This document shows positions 58,980-64,000 of a stretch of 64,000 nucleotides of DNA, piece by piece. How positions within the stretch are numbered: position 1 is the first letter of the stretch; every line of letters begins with the position of its first letter. The notes under the pieces were generated by a model. The model saw only the letters and a list, made by a program, of their open reading frames with translations. It ran no database searches and was not told the DNA's origin. Position numbers and translations under genes: made by a program. Source of the DNA: Rostrohypoxylon terebratum (taxonomy: Eukaryota > Ascomycota > Sordariomycetes > Xylariales > Hypoxylaceae); assembly GCA_022497145.1 (NCBI GenBank), contig MU385855.1, forward strand, positions 62,001-126,000, given 5' to 3'.

Positions 58980-59583
58980 ACTTGTCAATTTGTCATATCT
59001 TGTGTCGTGTTCAGCTGTCGTAAGATCGTACTACAGATGTATTTTTTTTACTTTTCACAGCCACTTGAGTCTTCGTCACCTTCATTTACTTCATGTTGAT
59101 TGACTGGTCGATGGAGGCGTTTTTTCGTGCCATGTTGAAGCTGCCAATCGACAAGCGTCCGTACGTAAGCTACCTATACTATAGGTACTAGATACTATCA
59201 ACATATGGATATGTACTTAAGGCAAGACAACATCGAAGCTTAGCAAGCAAAATCATGCTGTGTATGGGACAATGTCTTAGAGAGAACATACAAATCGATC
59301 GGGTTTATAACAGTGTGAAATTGCTGGTGGGCTAGACTTTTTTCTCCAATCGTCTCAAAACGAAGCTTAACTCCTAACACCACAACCCACATCATCATGA
59401 GCCAATTAGTCTTCACTTCACTTTTGACATGTTTAGGAAGTTTAGGAAGTTAGATCCTTCTTGAGGTAGAGATGTGAAAGCCTCTCATCTGGTTGGTTGG
59501 ATTTCGAAGTGCACTGCATGATGTACATAGTAAGATAAGAACATGCGAGGTGGCTGACATTGTCACCACCTGAAGGCAGCCAA

Positions 59584-60546
59584 TTAGCATAGCCATTTTT
59601 CCCCGCAACTTTTCCTAAACACTGCGGTCGAAACCGTGGGCTCCTTTTCCCATTGAATTGGTAGGACCGTCATCAGTGTGTCTAACTCCTCGCGGGCTGC
59701 CTGCATCCTCTTCTTCATCGGATCCACACAGCCGTTGCCTTGAAGATCCTCCTCCAACTGCAAATCATCTATACGTTGCACCTCTTCCTCCAGCAATGCT
59801 GACTCTATCGCTTGTGGTTCGTCTTCTACTAGTTGTGGAAGAGAGCCTAGCTCGAAATTTTCTGTGTCGTGCACGAATATCATCTTCTCCAGCGAGTTCA
59901 AGTCGACCTTCTTCCACCGCAGCACCCTCCAAGCACCTTCGGGAACGACGGCGAGGCGTTGTACCCGATCTAGGTCTCTCGTAGAAGCCCATAAATCTGA
60001 GCATTCGGGCTTTAGCTCTGAATTTCCGAAGAATACCGTATCTCGGCTGAAGTCGACGTATATTCTCGGTTGTGCATCTCCTACGCCGAGAGACAGCTTA
60101 TAATGCTTGAGCGCTTCGTACCGAGCCTCGGCGTTAACATGTAAGAGGGCAGGGATCTGTGTAGTCGAATACCACGTTTTCTCTTGGTCGTGTTGTTCGT
60201 ACATCGCTCCCTCAAGCGACCTTGGTGTCTGTTTTTGTTTGGAGTGAGGTGACTTGACAATCACCGTCCTCGAGTCTGGCATGGCATATTGGAATATTTT
60301 AATGCGTAGCTCAGGGGGAAGTTCGTTGAACTTAAGAAAGGTAGTAGGGCCTTGGCTCCTACTAGATAGACGTGAAATTGTTTGATCCATTGTGTAGTCG
60401 ATGACGTTCAGGTGTTGGTAGTATCGGGATTGTTGCCAGCGGTAGAGTCTTATAAGTAGAAGTATGGAACTGATCAAGGGTATGACGGCGACGGGTACGT
60501 CGTAATATAGGCTTCGGCTATGGCTCGTTCTTCGAGGCATGATCAT
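59584..60546 (-). CDS. 2EXR-domain protein with predicted N-terminal membrane helix
   Basis: A single exon of 320 residues, from ATG 60546 (MIMPRRTSHS); a second ATG two codons on is equally possible. Residues 14-34 (VPVAVIPLISSILLLIRL) are hydrophobic and flanked by basic residues, predicting a membrane anchor. From residue 69 the 2EXR signature appears: FLKFNELPPELRIKIFQYAM, then PALLHVNAEARYEAL and YVDFSRDTVFFG. 2EXR is a fungal F-box-like domain of unknown biochemical role, highly expanded in Pezizomycotina. The C-terminus is Glu-rich and helical. If translation began instead at Met53 (60390), the protein would lose the membrane segment and look like an ordinary soluble 2EXR protein; the sequence does not settle this. 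Confidence 0.75.
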   Translation of the reverse strand: MIMPRRTSHSRSLYYDVPVAVIPLISSILLLIRLYRWQQSRYYQHLNVIDYTMDQTISRLSSRSQGPTTFLKFNELPPELRIKIFQYAMPDSRTVIVKSPHSKQKQTPRSLEGAMYEQHDQEKTWYSTTQIPALLHVNAEARYEALKHYKLSLGVGDAQPRIYVDFSRDTVFFGNSELKPECSDLWASTRDLDRVQRLAVVPEGAWRVLRWKKVDLNSLEKMIFVHDTENFELGSLPQLVEDEPQAIESALLEEEVQRIDDLQLEEDLQGNGCVDPMKKRMQAAREELDTLMTVLPIQWEKEPTVSTAVFRKSCGEKWLC

Positions 60547-63500
60547 GTGCTTGCCCCCTGCGAGTTACTTGGATCTCCTGAGCATACCCAGGCAGGTGAA
60601 TAAGTAGATAAGTAGGGTAGCAGTCAGACTTGTAAGAAGTATTCCTAGTATTCCTACCCCCACAAAGTTATATGTATTATGTAGGCGATGACGGCAAGAC
60701 GGTAGTCAATTGGTTGGAATTTATTTATAAGTACAGGGTATATGTGATATATGTTATGATATGCGTGGTACAGATGAACTGGTCTGCAGAAACTTTGAGA
60801 GATTTCGTGTATTAAGGGGGGGGGGGGGGGCTCTGCGTTGTATGTCATGTACTGGTAGATACGTACTTCGATATGTACACACGGGGTCCTGCCGCATAGG
60901 TACGGTTCGAGGGTTGTCAGGTTTATATGGATGGGCGCAACGAGGGGTCTCATCCCACCATAGAACCCTGATCATCCTAGCTGTTGGTTTGCTGCCCCAC
61001 ACCAACAACCTTTGAGTCTTTGACAGGTAATAGTACTAGGAGATGGGAAACGGCCAACTCGTGGTCTAGGCACCTAAGAGCGAGCGCCGTCGCTCAACGC
61101 GAGACAAGTGCTAAGGACCTAAGGTAACCGGTCAGGCGGTACGGTACCCTGGGGCCTGGGCGTCGAGTATAAGTCTCACAAGACTGCACTGGAACGTGGT
61201 TTGATGAGGCGGCTCAAAGCCACAGTAGTCTAACAAGGCAATTTCCTTATTAAACGCCAAGCATAGCGGCCACAGTCACCGACTCTCCGTGCAGTTTCGA
61301 TCCCGACCTTGGCCACTATGCACCTAGACCAGACTGCCAGACCAGACCGTCAGTAGCCACGGCATACCTAGACTACCAGACCGCAAAGGCAAAAAGGTAA
61401 GAGGGCGATGCACCTGCGGCTACGCGTAGTTGAACACAAATGCGTTTAACCAAGCATGACATGACGCTTGACACGCAAACATAGTTTGTCCCGTCTGAAC
61501 TGAACTATGTCCAGTAGCAAGTAGACCCAGAACCGACTGGACCTTCTGCAAAACTGCGGTAAGCCGGCAGCAAGCAGCAAGCAGCAGGTGACCAAATTAC
61601 CCGCTCGGTATTTTACGGCCTCGGCCTCATAGGAGTTTCGTGTCCCAAGGGACTTGTTCGGTTCCGATACCGAGATGGTTGGTGTGAATGAAGTACTATG
61701 TAGGCTTAGCTCGAGAACGAGTTATGTTGATCGACCTTGTTTTGTCAGTTCTAATTCGCAAGGCTACCCTAGATACCGCCCTCCTTGCGCACAATAGGGC
61801 GTGGGGTATATGCTGGGCATGTTTTCGCGAACCAATACTTGAGATACATCTATGGATGGGATACATGAGACCGTGATGCAATATTTGGAGGACCGTCAGC
61901 ACCAATTGGCACATCCTGCATCCTGCAATCTCGTGCCGCGGTGCAGTTGGTGATTACTATAGCTTACCTGCTTACCTACCCCATTACCCCAGAAAATCAT
62001 CATGGGAGGATTTAGAGGTTATCCCAAACTAAACTGCTACTACTGCACAGTAGGTGAGACAGAACTGAATTGACTGACATGATTGGGTGTCTAGACAGTC
62101 TAGTACTCAGGAAGTAGGACCTAGGTGATGAATGACGGAAAAAGAAATCACCTAGGCAGCTGACCATTCAACATGTCAGCTACAAAGACGCTCAACTAAG
62201 CGAATAAAATGGTGATGAGATCTGAGACCATAGTAGTATGTAACATAGTTCTCTATCTTGCCGTGTTGAGCGCTTATCATATGAGAGGTATTATCGGCAG
62301 GCGAGAGAGCGTTGAAGAAGCATTGGAGATGAAGGGGAGCCTTGAGAAGAATGTGTTGTGTTCAGTTGTGTTCAGTCTGTTTTTGTTCGGGAAAAGAATT
62401 TCCAAGGACCAAGGACCAAGGTTATGATTAGATAGGTGATTCCCTAATCGGGCAATAAAGTTACGGGTAGCGACCTCGATGTCCAGGTGTTTTGTTTGGT
62501 GGATATTATGGATATTTTTGCGATACTGCGCAGGCGCAGGGACGGTTCGCATCGGTAGTCGGAGGTCTCGACTTCCCGTCTAGGGATGTAAATGTACCTA
62601 AATTCGAAGATGGTTTACATTATCATGACATCAAGATTGTACCTAATCATGGATCCATGGGTGTATGGGTGTATGTAATTCTTTACCACATACATACATC
62701 CATCAATCATTTTGCTTATTCACCCTCTCACCTCTATATCTACGAATATTGATTGCCTTAATCGGCCCCGAGAACTTGGCGTTTTGGGAATATTCATACG
62801 GTAGGTAGGTACATACCTATAATCAACAAAGTATCGATCATCTAAGCCCACCGAATTTGGTGTGGGTAGCGCAAATTGCCATATTATCCCAATTTGAACG
62901 CGGTCATCGACGGATATGATCAACCGGCACCGCCCGCATGGAAACTAATTTCTCTCCCATTAGAGGACCAAATTAAAAAAAAAAAAATTTTTTTGAAGAC
63001 GGAAATGATAGTACTATTGACTCACCAAATTTAGCAACGTGTCGATTCAACAGAAAAGCTTAAAATGGATTTGACACAACAGGCCTCGCGGCATCACAAC
63101 ATCATGTATGCCTTTTTCGCAACACGAATTTGATCGACCTCCCGAGTTCGTGGTTGCTGGGCAAATTCGTCGCCCTGAGTTTAAGACCGACCGCCGACTT
63201 GATTCTCCTTTAGTCCACTAAGACTACAGTCCACGCAATTTGTGTCAAAAATCTTCAATTATTAAAATTGGCCCTAAAAGGCACTATTATGTGACGTCAT
63301 GACGCCTTTTTTTTTCAATTCCCCGACCTTATTATTCGTAACCACGAAAATATCAACGACGCGAATGCGGTGAGCCACGGTGCTTTCCGCCCGTCATCTA
63401 CTTCGCATCATCATTACGAACCACAGTCATGAGATCGAGAGCCTACCTAGTAGAGGCTGAAAAACATTTAGACCGTGGGAACTGACCTCATAACCTGATG

Positions 63501-64000
63501 ACGCAATCCCGGATCTCAGTTGCCGTATAATCTAGATATTATGATATTATGACTCTAAAGCTAAGGTTACACGGCACCCGCTTGCCCGTCACATTTTCGA
63601 GATGCCCGCGGTTCTGCGAATCTCAACTATATTATACGAGTGGTTGACATGTCTGGACTCTGGAACATGTCTAGCCACTTCCTGGACCTGGTTATACGAG
63701 AGGCAAAGACTACGTCCTGATATCTAGATGCTTTTGCTGACATGTCAAGCTCTCCGGATGTCCACAATTTACATAAGAGGGTATTTAGGAGGCAGGGAGG
63801 TATACAGTCCCAACCCTCGATCCCCATTCGCCCCAAACTTCCAAAGTCACCATCAATGATTTCCTGCGGCGAGCTCACAAATTAACTAGGTAGTTTTTGA
63901 GACCCTAGGGCCTAGATAGCTCGAGGCCGGGTATAACCAGGCCTCAGTGTTTGATTTCGCCTGTAGGATGAATGTTGATTCACCTCGAACACTTTTCCTG
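60547..64000. other. 3.5-kb gene-free right end
   Basis: No supportable gene. It holds the G15 run at 60816-60830, CCAGACCAGAC words near 61325-61380, GCAGCAA repeats near 61570-61585, and an A13/T7 inverted tract at 62975-62994. The only longer frames are short and domain-free. The next gene presumably lies past the window edge. Confidence 0.5.
62975..62994. repeat. A13-T7 inverted tract
   Basis: Thirteen A directly followed by seven T, able to fold into a 7-bp A:T hairpin. It could be an old poly(A) insertion end or slippage product. Confidence 0.7.

Larger units (their letters stand above)
58009..59583. other. Intergenic with long G and polypurine tracts
   Basis: About 1.6 kb between convergent genes with no gene seen. 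It contains the G19 run, the AGGAGAAA tract and the 16-bp CCTAGG repeat copy at 58964-58979. Confidence 0.5.

Noticed and set aside
61275..61310. TTTCGATCCC, considered as a tRNA T arm
   Set aside because: No complementary stem and no matching D or anticodon arms upstream.

Overview
The window looks like a filamentous ascomycete chromosome, most plausibly a Sordariomycete. Genes carry short spliceosomal introns (about 50-170 bp, GT..AG, CTNAC-like branch points), and the spacers are long. The protein set is fungal: a DUF1996 secreted protein, a NIS1-like effector, a 2EXR protein and an Mmc1-like mitochondrial protein. I found no rRNA, tRNA, CRISPR array or bacterial-type operon. Placement below Pezizomycotina is inference.

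Layout. 1-811 (-): 5' part of a single-pass membrane protein running off the left edge. 2044-3969 (-): four-exon DUF1996 protein. 8034-10839 (+): auxilin/Swa2 with UBA, TPR and J domains. 13019-14998 (+): five-exon sugar transporter. About 15.0-23.3 kb is accessory: a decayed duplicate of a gene located 36 kb away (18480-18690), an internally deleted Ty3/gypsy remnant (19060-20228) and little else. 23375-23854 (+): small NIS1-like effector. 24872-25437 (-): UBC7, with an open frame continuing in phase past its stop. 26260-27594 (+): FAD monooxygenase with an altered GD motif. 27995-29923 (+): Mmc1-like protein. 30351-33960 (-): frameshifted RecQ-like helicase preceded by a second decayed coding region on the same strand. 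34352-39037 (-): very large WW and polyglutamine protein. 44247-46816 (+): EF-hand MscS channel. 48079-52709 (-): Sac3 mRNA-export scaffold, extended at its N-terminus by a spliced first exon. 54393-55730 (+): acidic protein of unknown function, the parent of the 18.5 kb fragment. 56929-58008 (+): nitronate monooxygenase. 59584-60546 (-): 2EXR protein. 60547-64000: no gene seen.

The genes do not form a pathway. Housekeeping genes (auxilin, UBC7, Mmc1-like, MscS, Sac3) alternate with secreted or metabolic genes and decayed mobile or helicase DNA. Spacers are rich in CCTAGG/GGTACC palindromic words, homopolymer G tracts and polypurine tracts.

The most interesting items are the helicase plus decayed upstream partner, the degenerate duplicate beside the retroelement, the in-phase frame after the UBC7 stop, and the NIS1-like effector next to repeat-rich DNA. 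I did not find a clearly new biological system. Splice sites were placed by hand from GT/AG signals, reading frame and remembered family patterns; no alignment was run.
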